Source of the DNA: Couchioplanes caeruleus
GTDB lineage: Bacteria > Actinomycetota > Actinomycetes > Mycobacteriales > Micromonosporaceae
DNA: 64,000 bases
Direction: 5' to 3'
NCBI RefSeq assembly: GCF_003751945.1
Contig: NZ_RJKL01000001.1
Location: 6,696,001 to 6,760,000 of the forward strand
In this document: positions 35,714 through 42,811 of the stretch, piece by piece
How positions within the stretch are numbered: the stretch's first letter is position 1
How the letters are laid out: the number at the start of each line of letters is the position of its first letter
Translations under genes and position numbers: made by a program
The notes under the pieces: model-generated
Seen by the model: only the letters and a program-made list of their open reading frames with translations
Told to the model about the DNA's origin: nothing
The model's database searches: none

Positions 35714-36783
35714 GACGCCCGCACCACGAGCGACCGCCACGAGGGCAGGGCCGCGCGGCGGTCCACCCGGGCCCGGACCACCACCGGCCGGTACGGCGCC
35801 AGCGCCCGCAGCACGTCGCCGAGCTGGGTACGGGCCACCCGTGCCCCCGGGCAGGCGTGCGCTCCGGCGCCGAAGGCGAGCTGGGCGATCCGCGCCGGAG
35901 CCGGACGGCGCGGATCGGGGTCGAGGTGGTGTGCGTCCAGGGCGTGCCGGGCGACCAGCAGCATCCGGTCGCCGGAACGCACCGGGCAGCCGCCGGGCAC
36001 GGGCAGCTCGCCCGGACCCGCCGCGACCCGCGGCAGCAGGGGTGTCGGGGCGGTCACCCGCAGGAGCTCGTCGGCCAGTGCCGGGCGGTCGGCGTACTCC
36101 CAGAGGCCGGCGTCGCAGGCCCACGCCGCGGCGCGCGGCACGACGGCGACCGTGGTGCTGACCGCGGCCACCGCGAGCATGGCGGCGAGCGCGGCGTGTT
36201 CCCCGCCGTCCGGCGCGACCAGGGCGGTCAGTTTCTCCGTGGCCGTCCGGGCCGCGGCATCGGCGCGCAGGCGGCGCAGGCCGGGCAGGTGGGCGCGGGC
36301 CGCCGCGTCGGCGGCGTCGCGGGCCGCCGCGGCGAGCGCCGGCCCGTCGGCCGTCACGCCGAGCAGGGTGGCGGCGGTGCTCCCGGCCAGCTCGGCGGCG
36401 ACCGGCACGAGGTCGACCTCGCCGCCGCCGGCCAGCGGGCCGAGGAGGCGTTCGAGCAGCCGCGTCCAGCCCGGCCGCAGCTCGGCCACGCCCGCCGCGC
36501 CCAGCGCGTCGGCCGCGTCCCGGCGGGCACGGCGATGCTCGGCGCCGTGCTGGTCGAAGAGGAGCGCGCCGCCCGCCAGCCGCCCGGCCGCCCCGCCGGT
36601 GGTGCCGGGCGCCGTCCGGTCCAGCGGCACCCGGGTGAGAGCCGCGACGAAGGCGGCTCGGTCGTGGACGAGCAGCGTGCCGCCCAGCCGCAGCACGGGA
36701 CGCCGGCGGGTGGCCGCGAGCAGGGCGAACAGCACCGGGTGGCTGCCGAGGTAGACCCTGCGGTCCCGGGTACGGGCGTTCAT
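35710..36783 (-). CDS. short cytochrome P450 of the ole-like operon
   Basis: 357 aa, starting in an ATGA overlap with the upstream glycosyltransferase. The heme loop FGAGAHACPGARVARTQL has ligand Cys311, and the K-helix ExxR is Glu239-Arg242 (DELLRVTAPTPLLPR). The I-helix reads AAVSTTVAV (206-214): the threonine is there, but the acidic residue that normally precedes it is Ser. The protein is also about 40-50 residues shorter than usual, missing mostly N-terminal sequence. It may oxidise the lipid made by the operon, possibly by unusual chemistry or with H2O2, but a divergent ordinary hydroxylase is equally possible. Confidence 0.87.
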   Translation of the reverse strand: MNARTRDRRVYLGSHPVLFALLAATRRRPVLRLGGTLLVHDRAAFVAALTRVPLDRTAPGTTGGAAGRLAGGALLFDQHGAEHRRARRDAADALGAAGVAELRPGWTRLLERLLGPLAGGGEVDLVPVAAELAGSTAATLLGVTADGPALAAAARDAADAAARAHLPGLRRLRADAAARTATEKLTALVAPDGGEHAALAAMLAVAAVSTTVAVVPRAAAWACDAGLWEYADRPALADELLRVTAPTPLLPRVAAGPGELPVPGGCPVRSGDRMLLVARHALDAHHLDPDPRRPAPARIAQLAFGAGAHACPGARVARTQLGDVLRALAPYRPVVVRARVDRRAALPSWRSLVVRAS

Positions 36784-37514
36784 CGCACGTGCACCGTTTC
36801 GCCGGTGGGCCGGTACCGCCGGTCCCAGTGCCACAGCAGCGTGCGGCGCGGGCCCCAGCCGCGCAGCCGTCGCAGGCTCGTCTCGACGACCAGGTTGTCG
36901 GCGCGGATGATCCGGCCGCTGTGCTCGCGGGCCCGGTTGAGCAGCGTCACGTCCTCGGCGCCGTCCTCCAGGGCCTCGCGGGGGGTGCCGCCGCAGCGCT
37001 CGTACAGGTCCGCGGTGACCGCCAGGTTGTGGCCGTGGACCAGCACGAACGGCGCCCGCGCGGTCGTCGAGCGGTGCTGCCACCGGCCGATGCGGGCCGC
37101 GGCGCGCACCACGGCGGGATAGATTCTGCGTTGCGCCCAGGTGGGGTTCTCGTCGCGGCGGGGAACGCTGCGGCCGCACGCCAGCTCCACCCGGTCGAGC
37201 AGGGACCGGCCGGTCGCGACCCAGTCCCGGGCGGGCAGGCAGTCGGCGTCCGTGCGCAGCAGCTTCGTGGCGCCTCCCGCGATGGCGTACCGGAATCCGG
37301 TGTCGGCGGCGGTGCCCGCGCCCGGCCGGGTCTCGGTCACCACCCGGACGTCGCCGGCGAATCCGGCCGCGAGAGTCGCGGTCCCGTCGGTGGACGCGTT
37401 GTCGACGACGACCAGCGTGAAGTCGCGGTCGGACTGGGCGGCGAGCGCGGCCAGCGTCCCGGGCAGCAGCCGCGCCTCGTTGTAGGCGGGGACCACCACG
37501 GCGAGCTCCCTCAT
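36780..37514 (-). CDS. family 2 glycosyltransferase A of the ole-like operon
   Basis: 244 aa, starting in an ATGA overlap with the AMP ligase stop. GT-A motifs: VVVPAYNEARLLPGTLAALAAQ, VVVDNASTDGT, and DxD-type acid in LLRTDADCLPARDW. A further acid motif (GAEDVTLLNRAREHSG) follows the acceptor region HGHNLAVTADLYERCGG. No membrane helix. It closely resembles the second glycosyltransferase of the operon in motif order and wording (TDADCLP, NLAVTADLYERCGG against NMAITAELYLACGG), so the pair arose by duplication. It probably glycosylates the product or an intermediate. Sugar unknown. Confidence 0.85.
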   Translation of the reverse strand: MRELAVVVPAYNEARLLPGTLAALAAQSDRDFTLVVVDNASTDGTATLAAGFAGDVRVVTETRPGAGTAADTGFRYAIAGGATKLLRTDADCLPARDWVATGRSLLDRVELACGRSVPRRDENPTWAQRRIYPAVVRAAARIGRWQHRSTTARAPFVLVHGHNLAVTADLYERCGGTPREALEDGAEDVTLLNRAREHSGRIIRADNLVVETSLRRLRGWGPRRTLLWHWDRRYRPTGETVHVR

Positions 37515-38962
37515 GAGAGCGCCGCCAGGCGTGCCGCCGCGGCCCGGTCCGGCTTGCGGGACCGGCCGGAAAGGGGGACCTGGGCGAGCACCACCGCGTC
37601 GGGGCGGGCCGAGCCCATCCGCTGGAGTGGGGCGCGCAGGGCCGCCCGCACCGTGTCGGCGGGAACGCCGGCTGCGGGCTGCACCACCGCGACCACCCGC
37701 TCGTCGCCGTCGCCGTGCGGCACGCCCACGATCACCGCCAGCTCGACGCCGGGTACGTGCAGCGCGGGCTCGTAAAGTCCGGGATAGATGTTCTCGGCGC
37801 CGCGCAGGATCATGTCCTTGCAGCGGCCGCCGAGCACTACCCGGGCGCTCTCCACCCGGCCGACGTCGCCGGTGGAGATCCACTCCTGCGGCGCTTCGCC
37901 GAGGTAGCGGTGCGCGGCGTTCGACCCGGCGAGCTGGAGCTGGCCCCGCTCGTCGGTGCGGGCGCGCACGCCGGGCACCAGCGCGCCGACCAGGTCGCCG
38001 GCGCCGGCGAACGCGGCCTTCTCGGTGGCTTCCACGGCCGCGGCGGGAAAGATCTCGGTGAGCGCGTACACGCCCCAGGCCTCGTCCGCACCCGCCTTCC
38101 GAACCCGCGCGAGCAGCTCCGCGCTGACCGGGGCGGAGCCGCTGTAGACCCGCCCGGTGAACCGGATGCCGGCGGCGAGCGCGGCGCGTACCTGCGGCGG
38201 CGTCAGATAGGTCGCCTGGGGTGCCAAGCGGGCCGCCTGCCGCACCAGCCGGCCCGGGCGGCGGGCCGGCAGCGCGACCGGTGCCCCCGCCGTCAGCGCG
38301 GGGACGAGGACGAAGAACGTGCCGCCCAGCACCGGCCGGTCCGGTTGCGCGCGGACCAGGTCGTGCACGGTACGGAGGCCCGCGCTCAGGCCGGCCCGGG
38401 TGTGCACCACGGCCCGCGGCCGGCTGGTCGTGCCCGACGTGAAGACCACCACCGCGTCGCCATCGCCGTCGAAGCCGCGCGGGACCGGCCCGGCCGCCGG
38501 CGCCAACGCCGCCGCGCCGCCCGGCAGCCGCCGCCCGATGGTGACGACCGGTGCCAGGGCGGAGAGCTCGGGCAGGGCGAGCCGGGCGCGGCGGGCCAGC
38601 GGCGCGGCCCAGCCCGCGACGGCCTGCGCCGCCGCGTCGGCGAGGACCAGCCTCGGCTCGGCCCGGGCCAGCCGGGCCAGGAGCACGTCCGGGCCCGCGG
38701 TCGGATCCAGCACGGCGACCCGCAGGCCCAGGTGGTACGCCGCCAGCAGGACGGCGAGCGAGTGCGGCCCGGGTCGTACGGCGACGCCCACCGTGTCGCC
38801 GGCGGTCAGCCCCCGTGCGTGCAGGGCGGCCGCGTAGCCGCCGGTCAGCCGGCTCAGGTCGCCGCGGGTGGCGCGCACCACCGCTCGGCCGGTGCCCCCG
38901 CAGCCGAGCAGGGCCGGGCGGGGATCGTCGTCGCGCAGGCCCGCGATCAGATCGCCGAGCAT
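37511..38962 (-). CDS. AMP-dependent ligase, OleC-like (beta-lactone synthetase candidate)
   Basis: 483 aa, starting in a TGATG overlap with the glycosyltransferase before it. It is an ANL-superfamily adenylate-forming enzyme: GDTVGVAVRPGPHSLAVLL, LGLRVAVLDPTAG, P-loop FTSGTTSRPRAVVH (174-187), YSGSAPVSAELL, YALTEIFPAA, STGDVGRV and the late lysine in GRSRKPDRAAAARL. The P-loop differs from the usual TSGTTGxPKG (Gly to Ser, Lys to Arg, Gly to Ala). VLDP and FFVLVPAL are reminiscent of OleC, which adenylates a beta-hydroxy acid and closes a beta-lactone. An ordinary acyl-CoA or acyl-ACP ligase is the alternative. Confidence 0.83.
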   Translation of the reverse strand: MLGDLIAGLRDDDPRPALLGCGGTGRAVVRATRGDLSRLTGGYAAALHARGLTAGDTVGVAVRPGPHSLAVLLAAYHLGLRVAVLDPTAGPDVLLARLARAEPRLVLADAAAQAVAGWAAPLARRARLALPELSALAPVVTIGRRLPGGAAALAPAAGPVPRGFDGDGDAVVVFTSGTTSRPRAVVHTRAGLSAGLRTVHDLVRAQPDRPVLGGTFFVLVPALTAGAPVALPARRPGRLVRQAARLAPQATYLTPPQVRAALAAGIRFTGRVYSGSAPVSAELLARVRKAGADEAWGVYALTEIFPAAAVEATEKAAFAGAGDLVGALVPGVRARTDERGQLQLAGSNAAHRYLGEAPQEWISTGDVGRVESARVVLGGRCKDMILRGAENIYPGLYEPALHVPGVELAVIVGVPHGDGDERVVAVVQPAAGVPADTVRAALRAPLQRMGSARPDAVVLAQVPLSGRSRKPDRAAAARLAALS

Positions 38963-39693
38963 CAGCGGGGGTCCACCGTGAGCGGGCCGCTGCCGCGGTC
39001 GAGATACCACCGGGCCGTGCGGACGATCCCGTACGCGCTCAGCCGCCGCGTCGAGTTCTCCACGACCATCGCCCGGCTGTGCCGGATCGCCGGGGTGGTG
39101 CGGCGTACCCGGTTGAGGAACGTGCGGTCGGTGGGGGAGGGACGACGGGGCATGCCGCCGCACGCCAGGTAGAGCTCCGCCGTGATCGCCATGTTGTTGC
39201 CCGCGTGCATCCGGTAGGGCGCCAGGTAGCCCTTCGCCCGGTGCGCCGGGCGCAGCCGCCCGAAGAGGGCGGCGAGCGCCACGAGGCCGCGGAACACCGC
39301 CCGGCCGAGCGGCCCGTGCTCGTCGCGCCGTGCGGTGATCCGGCCGCAGGCCAGTCCGGCGCCGCCGGTCAACGTGGCTCGCGCCGCCGCCAGCCACCCC
39401 GGCCGCGGCAGGCAGTCCGCGTCCGTACGGGCGAGCAGGGTGGCGCCCCGCGCGATGGCGTGCCGGAAGCCGGTGTCCACCGCGCAGCCGACGCCCTTCT
39501 CGGGCTCGACCAGCACATGGACGGGAAAGGGCGCCCGGAAGCCCCGCGCGATCTCCGCGGTGCCGTCGGTGGAACCGTTGTCCACCACGAGCAGCTCGAA
39601 GTCCGTGTCGGTCTGCGCCGCCAGCGCGTCGAGTGTCTGCCGGATCCGCGCCGCTTCGTCGTACGCCGGCACAATGACCCACAGGTCCGTCAT
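38962..39693 (-). CDS. family 2 glycosyltransferase B of the ole-like operon
   Basis: 243 aa, starting in an ATGA overlap with the condensing-enzyme stop. Motifs: VIVPAYDEAARIRQTLDALAAQ, LVVDNGSTDGT, LLARTDADCLPRPGW, HAGNNMAITAELYLACGG. It is a paralogue of the glycosyltransferase two genes downstream. The equivalent of that protein's GAEDVTLLNR is shortened to SPTDRTFLNRV, with the acid pair reduced to one Asp, so the two may use different sugars or acceptors. No membrane helix or signal peptide. Confidence 0.85.
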   Translation of the reverse strand: MTDLWVIVPAYDEAARIRQTLDALAAQTDTDFELLVVDNGSTDGTAEIARGFRAPFPVHVLVEPEKGVGCAVDTGFRHAIARGATLLARTDADCLPRPGWLAAARATLTGGAGLACGRITARRDEHGPLGRAVFRGLVALAALFGRLRPAHRAKGYLAPYRMHAGNNMAITAELYLACGGMPRRPSPTDRTFLNRVRRTTPAIRHSRAMVVENSTRRLSAYGIVRTARWYLDRGSGPLTVDPR

Positions 39694-40700
39694 GACACTT
39701 CCCAGACCATGGTCATCAGGCTCACGCCGCCGCCGAGGCCGACGAGGAGCACCCGGTCGCCGGGGCGCAGCCGGTGGTGGACCCGGGCGAGCTGCACGCC
39801 CAGCGTGGCGCTGGCCATGTTGCCCAGCTCGGCCACGGTGACCTCGAGCTTGTCGGCCGGCACCCCGGCCACCTCGACGAAACGCTGCAGATAGGGCATG
39901 GTCACCTGGTGCACCAGCACCTTGGCGTAGTCGTCCCAGCCGAGGCCGGTGCGGTACGCGACCCGCTCGAGCAACCCGGTCCCGATCTTTTCGAAGATGC
40001 CCCGCAATCTGTGCCCGTCGCCGGTGAAGTAGGTGTGCTCGTCGCCGCGCGGATGCCGCGAGCCGCCGCCGAAGATGCCGCCGACCGGCCAGTGCTCGGA
40101 GTGGGTCTCACTGTCGACGTCCACGATGCCGCCGGCCTCCACCGGCTCGACCAGCACGGCCGCGCCCGCGTCGCCGAAGGTGTAGCCGGCGAACGCCGTC
40201 CGCGCCTGCGCCATGCCGTCCACCGCCGGCCGCATGGCGCGGGTGGGGGTCTCCCCGGTGACGACCAGGGCCCGCCCCGCCCGGCCTGCGAGGATCATCG
40301 AGCGGGCCAGGTCGATGCCGTTGAGGAAGCTGTTGCAGGCGTTGGTGACGTCCAGGGCGTGCGCCCGGCTGCCCAGCGCCGCCTGCACCACGTGCGCCGT
40401 CGCCGGCTCCACCATGTCCCGGGTGGCGGACGCGAACAGCAGCAGGTCGACGTCGAGCGCGTCCAGCCCGGCCTGGGCCAGGACCCGCCGGCCGGCGCGG
40501 ACCGCCAGGTCGGAGGCGTACTCGTCGGCGGCGGCGACCCGGCGCCGGTCGATGCCGGTGGCCTGCGCGAACATCCCGGCCGGCAGCGGCAGGCCACTCG
40601 CCGCGGCGACCTGCTGTTGCAGGTCGGCGGTGGTCACCTCCCGCTCGGGCAGGGCGCTGGCCACCGCGGTGATGCCCACGCGGGCGACGATCGAGGTCAT
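39690..40700 (-). CDS. KAS III-type condensing enzyme, OleA-like; first gene of ole-like operon
   Basis: 336 aa. Thiolase fold with Cys122 (VTNACNSFLNG), His264 (LVHQVTMPY) and Asn294 (ELGNMASAT). Cys-His spacing is 142 and His-Asn is 30. From memory these equal OleA (Cys143, His285, Asn315), whereas FabH has 132 and 30 (Cys112, His244, Asn274). MVEPATA contains Glu98, near where OleA keeps its key Glu (117) before the Cys. OleA joins two fatty acyl groups head-to-head to give a beta-keto acid. The operon context with a ligase and reductase supports that role over fatty-acid initiation. Five overlapping genes follow. Confidence 0.85.
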   Translation of the reverse strand: MTSIVARVGITAVASALPEREVTTADLQQQVAAASGLPLPAGMFAQATGIDRRRVAAADEYASDLAVRAGRRVLAQAGLDALDVDLLLFASATRDMVEPATAHVVQAALGSRAHALDVTNACNSFLNGIDLARSMILAGRAGRALVVTGETPTRAMRPAVDGMAQARTAFAGYTFGDAGAAVLVEPVEAGGIVDVDSETHSEHWPVGGIFGGGSRHPRGDEHTYFTGDGHRLRGIFEKIGTGLLERVAYRTGLGWDDYAKVLVHQVTMPYLQRFVEVAGVPADKLEVTVAELGNMASATLGVQLARVHHRLRPGDRVLLVGLGGGVSLMTMVWEVS

Positions 40701-40779
40701 GGGCGCCAGCCTTCATCATCGGCGGGCGGCGGTGCGTGAGTAGAACGGCTCAATTTCTCTAGGCCATAAGCTTCGCGAC

Positions 40780-42351
40780 ATGCAACCCATCGTCGACACG
40801 GTCGTGATCGTGGCGATCTGCGTGCTCGGCGCGGCCCTGGCCCGGCGGCTCGGCTTCATCGCGCCGCTCGTGCTGCTGGTGGCCGGTCTGTGCCTGTCCT
40901 TCGTGCCCGGCGTCCCGGAGATCCGGGTCGAGCCGGAGCTGGTGCTGATCGGCATCCTGCCGCCGCTGCTCTACGTGGCGGCGCTGCAGACCAACCTCGT
41001 CGCCTTCCGCCGGGCGCTTCGCCCCATTTTGCTGCTCGCCGTCGGGCTGGTCGTCTTCACCGCCTTCATCACCGGGTTCGTGCTGCACGCCCTGCTGCCC
41101 GAGGTACCCCTGGCGGCCTGCGTCGCCCTGGGCGCCGTGGTCGCCCCGCCCGACGCGGTGTCGGCGACGGCGATCGCCCGCCGCATCGGCCTACCCCGGC
41201 GGGTCGTGGTCATCCTCGAGGGCGAGAGCCTGCTCAACGACGCCACCGCCCTCGTCATGGTCCGGATCGCGGCCGCGGCGTTGCTCGGCTCGGCGGTCGG
41301 GTTCGCGGAGATCGCCGGCGAGGTCGCGCTGAAGGCCGGCGGCGGCCTGCTGCTCGGCCTCATCGCCGCGGTGGGCGCGGCCTGGCTGCACCGCCGGATC
41401 GTCGACCCGCTGCTCGACGACGCCGTCTCGCTGCTCACCCCGTTCGTCGTGGTGATCGTCGCCGAGGAGGTGCACTCGTCGAGCGTGGTCGCGGTCGTGG
41501 TGGCCGGGCTCTACCTCGGGCACCGGATCCCGTACCTGTTGTCGCCGACGTCGCGGCTGCAGATGGACGCGGTCTGGCGGCTGATCACCTTCCTGCTCGA
41601 GGGAGTCGTCTTCCTCCTGGTCGGACTGCAGCTCCGTGACCTGATCGGCCACCTGGAGACCGGCGCGGCGACCACCGCCCGGGTGACCGTGCTGGTGTTC
41701 CTGACTTTGGTGGCGGCGCGTTTCGTGTGGATGTACCCGGCCACCTATCTGGCCCGCCTCGTCCCGCGGATCCGGGCCCGCGAGGACCGTCCGCCGCCGG
41801 CCGTGCCCGCCGTCGTCGCCTGGGCCGGCATGCGCGGCGTCGTCACGCTCGCCGCGGTGCTGACCCTGCCGGAGAGCGGCGAGGTCCCCGGCGGATACCC
41901 GCGCGACCTGTTCGTCTTCGTGGCCTTCGCGACCATCGTGCTGACCCTGCTGGTCCAGGGCACCACGCTGCCGGTGCTGGCCCGGCGGCTCGGCGTGCAC
42001 GAGGACGCCGCCGCCGAGGACGCGCTCGCCGAGGCCAGCGTCCAGCACGCGGCGAGCCGGGCGGCCCGCGAGCGGCTGGAGGAGCACGCCGACGGGGCAC
42101 CCGCCTCGGTGGTGGAGCGGCTGCGCGCGCTCACCGACAGCCGGGCCAACGTCGCCTGGGAGCGGCTCGGCAGCCAGGAGCAGGAGACCCCCTCGGCGGC
42201 GTACGGCCGGCTGCGACGCGAGATGATCTCTGCCGAGCGGCACGTCTTCAAGATCGCCCGCAATGAGGGGCGGATCTCCGAGGAGGTGCTCAACCGCGCC
42301 CAACGCGAGCTCGACCTGGAAGAGTCCCAGTTGACCCGGAGTGACGATTGA
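40780..42351 (+). CDS. Na+/H+ antiporter (CPA1/NhaP type)
   Basis: 523 aa. Residues 1-400 hold about twelve membrane helices. The CPA1 ion-binding region is APPDAVSATAIARRIGLP followed by EGESLLNDATALVMVRIA, where the ND pair is the transport site. FLLEGVVFLLVGLQ and WAGMRGVVTLAAVLTLP are other family signatures. The last 120 residues are a charged, helical cytoplasmic tail. It exchanges Na+ or K+ for H+ across the cell membrane. The stop overlaps the start of a zinc finger gene (TTGA), so the two are translated together. It is divergent from the ole-like operon, 79 bp away. Confidence 0.92.
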   Translation: MQPIVDTVVIVAICVLGAALARRLGFIAPLVLLVAGLCLSFVPGVPEIRVEPELVLIGILPPLLYVAALQTNLVAFRRALRPILLLAVGLVVFTAFITGFVLHALLPEVPLAACVALGAVVAPPDAVSATAIARRIGLPRRVVVILEGESLLNDATALVMVRIAAAALLGSAVGFAEIAGEVALKAGGGLLLGLIAAVGAAWLHRRIVDPLLDDAVSLLTPFVVVIVAEEVHSSSVVAVVVAGLYLGHRIPYLLSPTSRLQMDAVWRLITFLLEGVVFLLVGLQLRDLIGHLETGAATTARVTVLVFLTLVAARFVWMYPATYLARLVPRIRAREDRPPPAVPAVVAWAGMRGVVTLAAVLTLPESGEVPGGYPRDLFVFVAFATIVLTLLVQGTTLPVLARRLGVHEDAAAEDALAEASVQHAASRAARERLEEHADGAPASVVERLRALTDSRANVAWERLGSQEQETPSAAYGRLRREMISAERHVFKIARNEGRISEEVLNRAQRELDLEESQLTRSDD

Positions 42352-42614
42352 CCTGCCAGCATCTCGAGGACGCCGGCGACGCGATGCCGGCGTCGCCCTA
42401 CGCGGCCGGCTGCCCGGAGTGCGTGCCCGCCGGCTTCGACGACTGGGTCCACCTGCGGCTCTGCCTGGAGTGCGGCTACGTGGCCTGCTGTGACTCCTCA
42501 CCGCGGCGGCACATGTCGCGCCACCACGAGCGGACCGGGCATCCGGTGATGCGCTCGTACGAGCCGGGCGAGACGTGGCGGTGGTGCTTCGTCGACGAGG
42601 TGCTGGGCGCCTGA
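42348..42614 (+). CDS. UBP-type zinc finger protein coupled to the antiporter
   Basis: 88 aa from a TTG overlapping the antiporter stop as TTGA. The whole protein is a ZnF-UBP domain: ligands Cys3/His5 (CQH), CPEC, CLECGYVACC and the histidines of RRHMSRHHERTGHP. In eukaryotes this domain binds the ubiquitin C-terminus; in actinobacteria it occurs as single-domain proteins, and I recall it beside or fused to Na+/H+ antiporters. A regulatory subunit for the antiporter, perhaps zinc-sensing or recognising a C-terminal tail, is an inference from the coupling. Confidence 0.87.
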   Translation: MTCQHLEDAGDAMPASPYAAGCPECVPAGFDDWVHLRLCLECGYVACCDSSPRRHMSRHHERTGHPVMRSYEPGETWRWCFVDEVLGA

Positions 42615-42811
42615 TCCGGCGTGCCGTGCCCGCGCGGCGAAGTATCTGAGGGCAACCGGACAGTCGCGCAGACGTCACCCGCCACATCGGTGAGAATGAC
42701 CGCTGACCGGCCGTAGAGGATTGAACCGCGCCCCGGTTGGGCATTCGTGCCCCGCCCGCGGCGAGGCCCCTCGCGGCCGCGGGCACCGACGGTCGAGGGT
42801 GGGAGCAGCAC

